From contig NC_088775.1 in NCBI RefSeq assembly GCF_954871325.1, positions 47,593,561-47,657,560 on the forward strand: a stretch of DNA of 64,000 nt, in the 5' to 3' direction. Within the stretch, counting starts at the first letter, position 1. The number at the start of each line of letters is the position of its first letter. This stretch comes from Gordionus sp. m RMFG-2023 (lineage: Eukaryota > Nematomorpha > Gordioida > Chordodea > Parachordodidae). Made by a program: the position numbers and the translations under genes. Of this stretch, positions 10,743 to 21,346 are shown in pieces. The notes under the pieces are model-generated. The model was not told the DNA's origin, did not search any database, and saw nothing but the letters and a program-made list of their open reading frames with translations.

Positions 10743-13700
10743 GTTGCACGGTTTATTGAGTTCGAATTCAGACCAGTCAGATATTATATATTCCCTGTTA
10801 TCACCATATTTATATATGATATAAACAACCAAATGAAAGTGAGGAAACATCTCTTCGCTCAATTGAAACCTTAGTTCCGGTAATTCAATAACTAGATGTA
10901 TTCCATGTTTGAATATCTTGTTTTTGCAAATTATCTAAATATTAATTTTTTTTCAATTTTTTTACAATAAAATTCACGCTTATTACAAATATTTTAATAC
11001 ACGAACATAAATTAACAAATATAGTTTACCAAAAAATGAAGATCAAACGGTTTTTGTATTGAGGAAATATGAATCTTAGGTTGAAAAGCTTGTCCTACAA
11101 ACAAAGGATCCCAATGTGGTTCGATTTTAACGAATATTTTATACGAAGGATCATAAGGATGAATTTTCCAATTAGAGCTAACAACTATCTTCGGTATTTT
11201 TACCTTCCAAATTAAAATCATTATTTTCTTTGAGTTATATACTCATAATATCAAATATATTTATATTTGGCAATAATTTAAAGAGTTTAGATATTACGAA
11301 GAACCTATCTTTCTTAAGAATCTGGTATCTACATTAAAAAGCATTCTCCTAATTTAGACTAGAGAAGAAAAATTTTTTTATTCTTAACCAATCAAATAAG
11401 TTAGACATGGTGAAATTCTTTTAAAATATTATATTTATTAATAAATTAATGTAATATGTCGTATTATATGGAATTCTTGGGGACTCGAAATCTATCAATT
11501 TTAAATCATACCGAGGGCGATTTGAAAATTTTTTAAATCCGATTTATCTATCTTACATGTATTCCAGCATGTGTAGAGTACTTTACCTATATATTTCAGA
11601 CAATTATCACCATAAATATTTAGTATTTCTTAATTTATATGAAGAATTCTGAAATTCACTTAGGTATTCTATATAAGCATAAACAATTCCTATAGAATCA
11701 AATTTTTAATAAAAACCCCAAAATTAAAAAATCCCTATTCTTATGTTTACCCCCAATACGATATATATATAAATAAATTTTATCATCCTAAAAATATGTT
11801 TCATCCATTCTATCATTTATAATTCTTTTTCACTATGTAGAGTCGTTTGATTCGCCAAAGTAAGGGAGCATTTAAAATGGATGTTACATTCTTATTGGTG
11901 GTTTTAATGTTTTCTAAATATTGTAACTAGTGGTATACTGGGGGAAAAATGCAATACTCTCCCATAAACTGACCTATATTACCAAGTCAAAAAAATAATT
12001 CTATTAAAATGCTTTGATTTTAATTAACTCTAATTTATTTATAGATATATATTTTTTACCCTTTGGGAATAACAAAAATAGAGGAGAGCTCTGGATCAAT
12101 TTTTTTAAGATTAAGCCGGGAATTTTTTTAAAATTTTTAAGCTCAGCCTCAAATTTTTATTTATTCTTAGGCCAGAGCCCAGCCCATAATTTTATTATAA
12201 TTTTAGGCTTGAGAAATTTTTAATTAAAAATATAAATTTAACACATTTTTATAAAATTAAATTAAATAGCTTGGCCCACATTTTAGAAAAAATTTAGGCC
12301 TAACCCTGGCTTGGGCTCACTCAGTGCTCTATTGCAATTTGTATTTATAAAACACAATTTATGGGTTTTGAATTCATTGCCAAAATCTAAAATTTAATTA
12401 ATTCTAAAAATAAATTGAAGCAAAGGAAATATAAATTTCCAGCGTTATAATATTGATTTTTACTGTTATTTGGATAAATTCTATATCTGTGTCATTTGGC
12501 ATATTAATTTTGATATGGAAAAGGCCCTTTGAATCTGATATAGTCAGGGAATTATAAACAATTTTCATGTGAGCATTGTTAGGCACAGCAATCGCTCTTA
12601 TCTCAAGAGGAATGGTGTTCGCTGAATTTTTAACCTTATGCATTACCTTGCCCTATTAATTATATGATATGGAGGAAAAAAAATATTATAATTGTAGTTG
12701 GTAACTAATCTACGACTATTTTTTTACTTATTTTTAAACTTAACTATTTCAGAATTTATTTATTAAAATTTAAAAAAACTCTTGATTGAAAAAAAGCTAC
12801 CATACAACTTAATGTAAATAAAAAATATTTCTATAAAGACAATTTTTATGCATTGTTAATTCTCATTTATCAACACTACACTACAATTGCGTAAAATAAA
12901 TTAGATATTTTGTTTGTCAAATCAATTATTATATGATTCAATTATTTTCTAATTTATACCTGAAAGTAATACGGGGACCCTGGTATATATCTATTAGAAT
13001 TGGATATCAAATCAATAGAATACTCATTTACACTGAATATAGTTGTAGAATGTTCTAGAATTTCTTTGATTCCACTCGTTTTTTCGATTACTATAGCTTT
13101 AATGTAAAGATATGAACCCAAAGGAAAAGTTGATTCAAAAGTTTCGGTATCCTTAACTGTTATATTAGTTTTTCCATTGACAAGCTAAATTAAATTTATT
13201 TAAATACCACATATAAAATTATACTTAATAATAATTAACTTCTAAATCCATCTTTAAATGCGCGTTTATTTTCCCTGTATTTGTCTTAGTTCCGATTTCC
13301 ACAAAGACATTTCCTTTAACTTCTTCGTCGTAATTGTAAAAAGCTGTTATAACGATATGAAATTTATCCCCCTTAAATATGACTTTATTGGACACATCAA
13401 TTTTAATTTGGAATGGCGGGATCGTGTAAGACTGAACTAAAAATGTTATCTCGTTTGATGATAAAAACTATTTTAAAAATAAAATAATATCTTAAATATG
13501 ATATAAGAGGAGTATTTATATTTAATTTTTCTCTCCACTTAAATTTTAGTGAGGAAAATTCTGCAAAGATTGCACCTATTGTTTATACTTATACAAATCC
13601 TATATTCAAAATTATTAACATAGATACAAGATATTATTAAAACTATAACATTTCAAACCCTAATCTAATAAAAAAAATAATAATTTTTTTTTTCAATCAT

Positions 13701-16700
13701 TAAATATTTGGACGATTAGTAAAATTAGTTTTATTAAACGGCTCGATTTTACAAACAACTAGTCTGATGTTTAAGCCAAAAAATATATTACGCAAGCCTG
13801 GAGATTTTGCTAGTAGATTGTAGAATTTTAGACATCTATTACGAAATCTCGAGGCTTGCGTAATTTTGTTCTGGCTAAAATCTTAATTTTAAATTGACTA
13901 GATCCAGGGCTGTAGCCAGGAATTTCCAGCGTGGGGGGGGGGGCAACTCTTTACTTAGGGGTACCAATATTTTTTTGAAATAAAATAAATAGTTAGGCAC
14001 TCATAGAATTTTTTTGCTATTTTTATTAAAAATTTGCAAACGACGATTTTTATTTTGAAATTTTAACATAGAGTAAAATATAAACTGTGTATATTATTTT
14101 TTTTCCATAAGCTATTAATACTCAATTTTGTTTACGTTGATATTTCATCGATTCTTTTATCTCTATAGGAGAGAATGGGGCACAGAAAGTCATTGATACG
14201 CGATGAAGGATGCTGATTAGGATTTATACAATTCTTTAAATGCAAGATATTATTTTATACAGAATATTTACGATATTTTTGAAATTATGTTTCTTTAACT
14301 TCTGCATATAATAATCTTTTTGCTATTTTCATTTCATGAGGTAACGTTTCCATATTTAATAATTATACTCTGACTGTAGATACTTAAATAGTGGATCTAT
14401 TGTTATTAATGACTTATAAATAAAAATGACCAATATAATGTAATTTATATTAAAGCATTGAGATAACAGACCGAAGGCTTCGACTGCATCATGATGAGTG
14501 GAAATTTCTGAGCTAGGAGTTCTATTAGAAGAGTAAAATAATACTTCACCAATCAATAATACGAGATGTTTCTAAATGACCAGTCCACCTCTGGTCAAGT
14601 ATCTTAAGAGTATGGTAATTTATAAGATGCGTTAAACGCTTAAAAAAATTATACAATGTATTGCATTAGATAAATTAAAAAATTAGAAATGATAACAATA
14701 TTATGCCACTTAAGATGCAACTTGTGGTTGTAGCAATGTATATAAGGAACTTTTTTATTTATTTTTTTTAAAGCACGGTTTGTACTCCACCATTTTGGTC
14801 AGACATGACGTCTGCAAATCATCTGGCTTGTTATATTCTATGAATTTTATTCGATTTTTGGAAACATCGTGAACAAATAATAAAACTGGCGGTTCATCCG
14901 GTGCAAAGATTTTGGGATTTGGAAGTATAAGTGATAATACTGTATTGTATGAATGAATCATCAATAAAAAATAATACTATATCATATTGATCAGGCAAAT
15001 TTTTTTTATTTAATCATCTTTATTTACAGATTCTATGAACATTAAATCTCAATATTGATAGCAATCATAAAGACTTACACTAAATAATTTAAACTTAAAA
15101 TTAGCCACCACCCTCCCTTTAAAGTAATAAAATTATACTGTAGTTGTCGGTATAGGCTCTTTTTCTGCCCCAATCCTTTTTATTAGCCTAAAGAAGTTTA
15201 ATTAACATTTTTCTAATTGTTGCGCCTACAAGTACATGCGGCTAGCCCACAAACGTGTGGAGGGCACCTCATAATATTACTTTTACACCCAAACTAAATT
15301 AGTTTTAATTAGATGGAAATGAGGAAAACCTAGCAGCTCTGTTGAGCCTTCAACGCTAGAGGGCAATAGTACTATATATCACGTATCACGTAATATTTTA
15401 TTCATTAAGTTGCTTTAAAATACAATTAGTACTGCTTTCAGCAGAAAGACATTATAAAAAATTTTGTTGAATTTTCATTTAGATTTAATAGTTATTTGTG
15501 AATTAAAATGTGGGCGAAAATTTTTTTCTAGGGGCCATCTTTAGGAGCCAAAAAAAATTTTTTTACTGCCCTGCCGTTTAACAGTACTAATAAATTCTAA
15601 AAAATGATAAGATGTCTTACTGGTTTAATGTTATATTTTAGGAATATTAAAATAATTTATTGTTAATATATATGTTATAGCTAATATACAAACTTAGTTA
15701 GCTACTAACTCGTTAGATATTTTTATGTTTAAAAACTCCAACAAATATAAAAACTAGCTCGCTAATTTTTGTTTCATGTATTTACCAGGTTTGGGAATAC
15801 TTTGACTAATTTTTTTAAATTAAATTGATTTTATCTTCCTTTTAATATATACTTTTGCAATGATTTTCAACGATTTCAATTTTTTTAGTTTTATTTAAGT
15901 ATATTTTAATAAATCGTTATATTGCTTGACAAAAATATGATAATACTTTTTATTGTATATTCAAAACTAACAAAATTAAAAAATAAGTCGAATTAATTTC
16001 TCGTAAACCAATTTTTATAAACCTCTTTGAGCCGTCCCAAGACAAAATATTCCAACTTTTGCTAATTACTGTCAATACATTTCGTAGACCCCTCTTTTAT
16101 GATAAAAATCTGAAACAAAAAGAATACTATTTCGTACTTCTCCATCATTTAGATTTTATAAACATCGGCTTGTTTTATCATCTCTACTCCCCATTTCTTT
16201 TTAATTTGATTGAACTCCTTTCAAAGACTTGTTACATAGGGATTTTCCATCAAAGTCTCTTATTAAAGCAACTTGATTCAACTTTATTTTTTCATAAACT
16301 TTGCTTTGTAGTTAATTTTTTGTTACATACCACTAAGGAAATTAGATTATTAACAACTAGTTTAGGTTTAAAAAATAAAATGATAAATAGTGGGAGAATT
16401 TAAAAGTTAAAAATAGTATAACGCTAAGAGAGGTATATTTATATTTACGATGCCTAAGCCTTGTAACATGTAGAATGAAAATTTAAGTTAAATAATTTTT
16501 AAAAAAATTATAAGCACTCATGGGTAGAAAAGATACATAAAATACACGAAAGTTAATAAAATACTCAAAAATAGACGCAAAAATCAAAAAATAAATGGAA
16601 ATGAGAGAAAAATAAACAAAAATGGGTAAAAAGAAAATATAAAAAACAGATAAAAATTGGGTAAAATCAGGTTAAATATTTTATAAAGATAACAACAGAG

Positions 16701-17468
16701 AAATATAATCATAAAATGCTGAAAAAATGGGGAAAATATTCAAAAGTTATTTCAATAAAAAGAAAAAAAGTTATAAAATAACTCCAAAATATTTTTAAAA
16801 ACTACAAAACAAAAATTAGCTAGCTATTTATATTAACTTTCTAACTAAACTAGTTCACTAGTAGTTTGTATATTAGCTATAAGTATAATTATTCACATTT
16901 TTCCCGCTGTATGCTAGAATATGCCACAATCCGTATAATGCATTCGAAGACAAATTAAACTTGGTCATAATGATGCCAGATTCTGAAGTAGCATTCAAAA
17001 ATCGTTCTACGATTATCCCTTTGGGATTCTTCCCATAAAAATTAATAATATACATGCATTCAAATATGAATAAATTATTTTAATAATTTACTTTTATTTC
17101 ATAGATAATAGGGTCTGGTGATGCTTTTAAATTGGAGTCCAAGTTCAAAATTTGTATATTAACTAGTAGTATTTACATATAACCGCATTTATTTTAAAAA
17201 AAACCTCTTTCATTTAAATTGTATTTCGTTTTATCTGTAGTAATAAAGATAGTCCCATAATCAAAATCCAACGGAATGTATTCTTTCCTCTTAAATTTGA
17301 AATTAATATTTCCGCAGTGTAAGGTTAAGGATACATTATAACTAATTATTTCTAAAGATTCTCCAGTGTCCTCGCTTGCATTTAATTGGTTTAACTCATC
17401 GAAAGTTGACTTTTTACGACGCAATAACGCTGAAGAGTTTATAAGAAATTTTATGTCGTAATAAGTGT
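10743..17468 (-). CDS. alpha-2-macroglobulin / thioester-containing protein (partial, 8 exons)
   Basis: Minus-strand exons: A 17468-17205, B 17162-17092, C 17028-16897, D 13431-13240, E 13184-12960, F 12634-12464, G 11203-11030, H 10934-10743. All have GT-AG borders and the phases agree, giving about 473 residues with no stop. Family marks in order: GTIFITTDKTKYNLNERV (end of MG1/start of MG2; V is made across the A-B junction), NPKGIIVERF and YGLW (MG2), YTIPPFQIKID and YNYDEEVKGNVFVEI (MG3), YIPGSPYYFQVKNS across E-F (start of MG4), YKIFVKIEPHWDPLFVGQAF then MFPHFHLVVYIIYKYGDN (MG5). TEPs are secreted immune or protease-trapping proteins. The signal peptide exon, bait region and thioester are not found in the window. 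Introns A-B (42 bp), B-C (63), D-E (55) and G-H (95) are tiny; C-D (3.5 kb) is full of transposons. The C-D junction is the weakest call. Confidence 0.8.
12080..12340. mobile_element. decayed MITE in a TEP intron
   Basis: Lies in the 1.26-kb intron between exons F and G. It has inward-facing ends (GAGCTCTGGATC left, CAGTGCTCTA right) and internal motifs aagccggg, ggcccacatttt and aggcctaaccctggcttgggc, like the AGAGATCTGCA MITE family. Non-coding, heavily diverged, ends approximate. Confidence 0.35.
13726..15589. mobile_element. hAT MITE interrupted by another hAT-type element
   Basis: The left part (13726-13904) starts TAGTTTTATTAAACGGCTCGATTT, and the remaining right end (15574-15589) reads CCGTTTAACAGTACTA, which matches the GAGCCGTTTAACAACACTA end of the family. 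Between them lies an element with a different terminus (13905-15573). The whole nest sits in the C-D intron of the TEP gene. Confidence 0.6.
13905..15573. mobile_element. hAT-type element, CAGGGCTGTAGCCAGG family
   Basis: It starts CAGGGCTGTAGCCAGGAATT and ends in a diverged AGGAGCC...ACTGCCCTG. It is the same family as 35299-37646 in opposite orientation: shared blocks include GATGCAACTT followed by TAGCAATGTATATAAGG (near 14716) and a block around ATACAATTAGTACTG (near 15420). No transposase frame is left. A 69-codon minus-strand open stretch at 14755-14964, including SLILPNPKIFAPDEPPVLLF, is loosely like the first strand of an A2M MG1 domain; it could be a stray exon or chance. Confidence 0.55.
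15676..16881. mobile_element. non-coding element with about 100-bp inverted ends
   Basis: The left end TATAGCTAATATACAAACT is repeated inverted at 16863-16881, and both arms go on with related blocks (TTAGTTAG, then CTAGCTCGCTAATTTTTGTTT left and its inverse near 16805-16825). The middle is AT-rich; an open stretch at 16059-16403 resembles nothing. The right end lies 16 bp beyond the 3' end of TEP exon C. No clear target duplication was found. Confidence 0.55.
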
Positions 17469-17639
17469 CTGTTTGATTTATAAATTCAAAAAATGGTTTC
17501 AATTATAATATATTAAAAAAATGACTATCTATTTTAACATTAAATCTGATAAGTATCACCTCCCCCCCCCCTCCATTTCTAATTACAGGAAATTAGAAAT
17601 TATTTTTTTAATTTAATTTTATTAAATTAAGCAGCTCTT

Positions 17640-17735
17640 TTGATATATATAAATCTGCTCCGTTCTGCGGTGACGATAGCAACATGGCTTAGGTTAGAGG
17701 GTGCTAGTGAATCTACACAAGAAAAGGAAAGGAGA
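17640..17735 (-). pseudogene. fragment of LINE-type terminal domain
   Basis: About 30 residues read SCVDSLAPSNLSHVAIVTA, matching the CVDTLAPSHL segment of the domain at 8830-9150. The upstream side is replaced by the pentanucleotide repeat and the downstream side ends at a stop. A short relic only. Confidence 0.45.
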
Positions 17736-18184
17736 GGAGAGGAGAGGAGAGGAGAGGAGAGGAGAGGAGAGGAGAGGAGAGGAGAGGAGAGGAGAGGAGA
17801 GGAGAGGAGAGGAGAGGAGAGGAGAGGAGAGGAGAGGAGAGGAGAGGAGAGGAGAGGAGAGGAGAGGAGAGGAGAGGAGAGGAGAGGAGAGAGGGAGAGG
17901 AGAGGAAAGGAGAGGGAGAGGAAAGGAAAGGAGAGGAAAGGAAAGGAAAGGAAAGGAAAGGAAAGGAAAGGAAAGGAAAGGAAAGGAAAGGAAAGGAAAG
18001 GAAAGGAAAGGAAAGGAAAGGAAAGGAAAGGAAAGGAAAGGAAAGGAAAGGAAAGGAAAGGAAAGGAAAGGAAAGGAAAGGAAAGAAAAAGAAAAGAAAA
18101 GAAAAGAAAAGAAAAGAAAAGAAAAGAAAAGAAAAGAAAAGAAAAGAAAAGAAAAGAAAAGAAAAGAAAAGAAAAGAAAAGAAA
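17721..18184. repeat. graded pentanucleotide microsatellite
   Basis: About 460 bp made of three ordered blocks: (GGAGA)n to about 17890, a mixed stretch, (GGAAA)n from about 17935 to 18085, then (GAAAA)n to 18184. Each block differs from the previous one by a G-to-A change. Long open frames on both strands here (up to 205 codons) are artefacts of a repeat without stops. The run separates the LINE-domain fragment at 17640 from the LINE at 18185. Confidence 0.95.
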
Positions 18185-18247
18185 TGGCCTAATGGGTAAG
18201 ATGTAGGCTTGGAAACACGAGTATGAAAAAGGACGCGGGTTCAATCC
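18185..18247 (+). promoter_or_regulatory. Pol III-like A and B boxes (tRNA-like head)
   Basis: TGGCCTAATGG (18185-18195) fits the A-box consensus TRGYNNANNNG, and GTTCAATCC (18239-18247) fits the B box GWTCRANNC, 43 bp apart, both in the direction of the following LINE. The stretch between them looks tRNA-like but does not fold into a convincing cloverleaf. It may be a SINE head joined to the LINE or an internal promoter for the element. Confidence 0.45.
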
Positions 18248-21200
18248 TGGTAAGAACCATAAAAACTTTCAAGTTTTTCTTCGATGACTGATGTGTAAAG
18301 ACATATGGTATGATGAATTTCGGAGCTTAGAGATGACACCCCGGTCACCGACAGGCCTGGACAGCCGGGTGCTAAGGATACCTGTCCAATAAACAAATGA
18401 AGGACACAAATGAAAATATGAATATGAAAGCTAGGGCGTTCCCTCCATGCGACGCCCAGGGTGTAGACCTCCATCCTGTGAAAAATAAAGTAAAGGTCAA
18501 AGCAAAGAAGACAAGACTGGCAAGTTTGAATATTGGGACGCTTAAAGGTAAGACGAGAGAATTGGCATCAATGTTGAACAAGAGAAAAGTTGATATAGCG
18601 TGTATACAAGAGACGAAATGGAAAGGACAGAAAACTTTGATGATTGGAGATGGGTATAAATTGTACTATAATGGACTTGTTAGCAATAGGAACGGTGTCG
18701 GCATCATCCTCAGCCAAGGCTTAACCTCTTCAGTAGTAGAAGTCAACAGGATCTCTGATAGACTAATGAAGATAAAACTCTGCATTAGTCAATCAATACT
18801 ACACATCCTATCAGTATATGCTCCTCAAACGGGTTGCAAGGCAGAAGAGAAAGATGACTTTAGAGCTATCCTTCATGAAGCTGTAATGGAAATCCCTAAG
18901 GATGACCAAGTCATAATTGGTGGTGACGTAAATGCGCATGTGGGGAAAGCAAGAGTTAGCTACAAAAGGCATCATGGTGGTTTTGGATACGGAGAAAGAA
19001 ATGATGAAGGAGAGCACGTACAGAAATTTGCGCAAGCCTTCGACCTTGCCTTAACCAACACCTACTATAGGAAAAAAGACAGTCATTTAATAACATATGA
19101 AAGTGGTACTAGGAAAACATAGATAGATTACATGCTAATCTCTCGCAGAAGATTAAAAGATGTAATAGACTGCAAAGTCATCCCAGGAGAAGATATCGCC
19201 GCGCAACACAAGCTACTAATCATGGATTTACAAATCTCAAATAAATCCACTCAAAATAAGATAAAACTGGAACCATGCATCAAATGGGGAAAATTAAAAA
19301 CAATGACAGATGCCTTTGCAATCAACGCAAACATTGAAACAATAAATTGCTCACAAGTCAGTGAAAAAATCTGGACAGACCTTTCATCCAGATTAATAGA
19401 CACTGCAAAATCGACGCTAGGCTTGACAAGAGGAGGCAACAAATCACACAAAGAACTATGGTGGTGGAATCAAGAGGTACAAACCACTATACAGGAGAAA
19501 AAAAGCCCTTTATAAAATATGGTACAAATCCAAAAATGCAGATGACAAGTCAAGATACAAAAAATCCAAGAGATTAGCTACAAAGGCGGTGGCTAGGGCC
19601 AAATCTATGGCATAAGATGACATGTACGAAGATCTACATACCAAAGAAGGGCAAAATAAAATATACAGATTAGCCAAACAGCGAGAAAAGAACTCTAGGG
19701 ATATAAACGGAGCTCCGAAAGTAATCAAAAATAAAGATGGGAAATTGATAATAAAGGAAAAAGAAATAATGAATAGATGGAAAGAATATTTTCAGGAGCT
19801 TCTCAACTTTAATTCCCACATATTGCATCTCGATGAACACTCCCCTTGTCAAAACCTTGTACAACCTATAACGGAACAAGAAATAATCACATGCCTCAAG
19901 CATATGAAAAACAACAAAGCTAGGGGTCCAGACGATATTTCAAGAGAAAGCCTTAAAGCACTAGGAGATGATGGAATACATCTCCTCACAAATCTGTACA
20001 ATAAAATACTTGGAAATGAAGAGGTTCCCCAAAAATGGAGGAAGAGCTATCTAGTTCCTATTTTCAAAAATAAAGGGGATCCACACAATTGTCAAAATTA
20101 CAGGGGCATAAAACTAATGTCACACTGTCTAAAACTATACGAAAAAATAATAGAAAAAAGATTAAGAGATATAATCGAAATAGGAGAGACACAGTTTGGC
20201 TTTATGCCTGGAAGATCAACAATCGATGCTATCCATGCAATTAGGCAAATGAGTGAAAAATACAGAGAAAAGAACAAAAAGCTACACATGGTCTTTCTCG
20301 ATCTAGAAAAGGCCTTCGATAGAATCCCAAGAAAACTTATCTGGTGGGCGCTACGCCACAAAAAAGTTCCCGAAAAATATATAAGAATAATACAGGATAT
20401 GTATATGGGACATACAACAATGGTCCGTAGCACACCAGGTACTTCAGCAGGCTTCACAATAGCCGAAGGAGTTCATCAAGGGTCGGCTCTCAGCCCACTT
20501 CTCTTCATTACAGTAATAGATGTATTAGCACAGTCTATACCTCAAACAGTCCCGTGGAATATGATATTTGCAGATGATATTGTAATACTTGCCGAATCCA
20601 AGGATGAAATGAAAGAAAGGTTAGTGAATTGGATAAATATCCTAGAAACGCACGGATTAAAAGTAAATAGAGAAAAGACGGAGTATATGGTGATAGGAGG
20701 AGATGAAACGGAGAGTATTGATATAAATGATTGGCAGATATCCGCAATTAAAAGCTGCAAATATTTGGGCTCCACTATACAAACAAACGGCACAATAGAA
20801 AAAGAGATAAAGAATAAGATTAATCAAGGGTGGTTAAAGTGAAGATCTTTATCTGGAGTGCTATTTGACAAAAGAATCCCACTCAAATTAAAGGGAAAAA
20901 TCTACAGTTCCATAGTACAACCAACTATTCTATATAGTTCGGAAACATGGCCAACCAAAGAATCAGACGAGAGAAGTCTACAAACTATGGAGATGAGAAT
21001 GCTAAGTATGATTGCTGGGGTAACAAGAAAGGATAAGGTGCGCAGTACAAGAATACTAAATAGTTTAAAGGTAGTGCCCATTAAGACTAAGTTAATGGTA
21101 AACAGACTTAGGTGGTATGGGCACACAATGAGAAGGCCTATGAACTACATAGGAAATAAAGTTGAAAGTTTGGAAGTGATGGGCAAACGTAAGGAAGGCC

Positions 21201-21345
21201 AAAACTTCAATGGGGCCATAAAGTTAGAGCCAATATAAAGAAGTATAAAATAGATAAAAGAGATTGTATGAATAACATAAAGTGGAGAGAGATGTTGAAG
21301 GAGCTTACCACCAGAAAAGGTGAAAGCTAAAGAGAAAAAAAAAAA
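18185..21345 (+). mobile_element. RTE/BovB-like non-LTR retrotransposon, nearly full length
   Basis: The coding part runs 18397-21330. The AP-type endonuclease has LASLNIGTLKGK, IQETKWKG, GGDVNAHVG and IDYMLISRR. The reverse transcriptase has NYRGIKLMSHCLKLYEKII, FGFMPGRSTIDAIHAIRQ, FLDLEKAFDRIPR, EGVHQGSALSP and the catalytic FADDIVILAES (about 20566-20598). The C-terminal part has KYLGSTIQ, LRWYGHTMRRP and the family-typical end LTTRKGES. Breaks are few: stops at 19120, about 19615 and 20840, a frame change near 19500 in an A run, and another near 21200. It is recently dead and younger than the copy at 4869. The 3' end is an A-rich run; the target duplication cannot be read because the 5' side is microsatellite. 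Confidence 0.9.
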
Positions 21346-21346
21346 A

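Noticed and set aside
14755-14964. Exon of the TEP gene (SLILPNPKIFAPDEPPVLLF)
   Set aside because: Resembles an MG1 first strand, but lies between exons C and D where MG3 is expected, and within a transposon; not placed in the gene model.
16059-16403. 114-codon open frame
   Set aside because: Low-complexity Phe/Leu composition, inside a non-coding inverted-end element, no motif.
17627-18244. Long open frames (163-205 codons) of Glu/Lys/Gly/Arg or Leu/Ser/Phe repeats on both strands
   Set aside because: They are translations of a stop-free pentanucleotide microsatellite; no start context or family.
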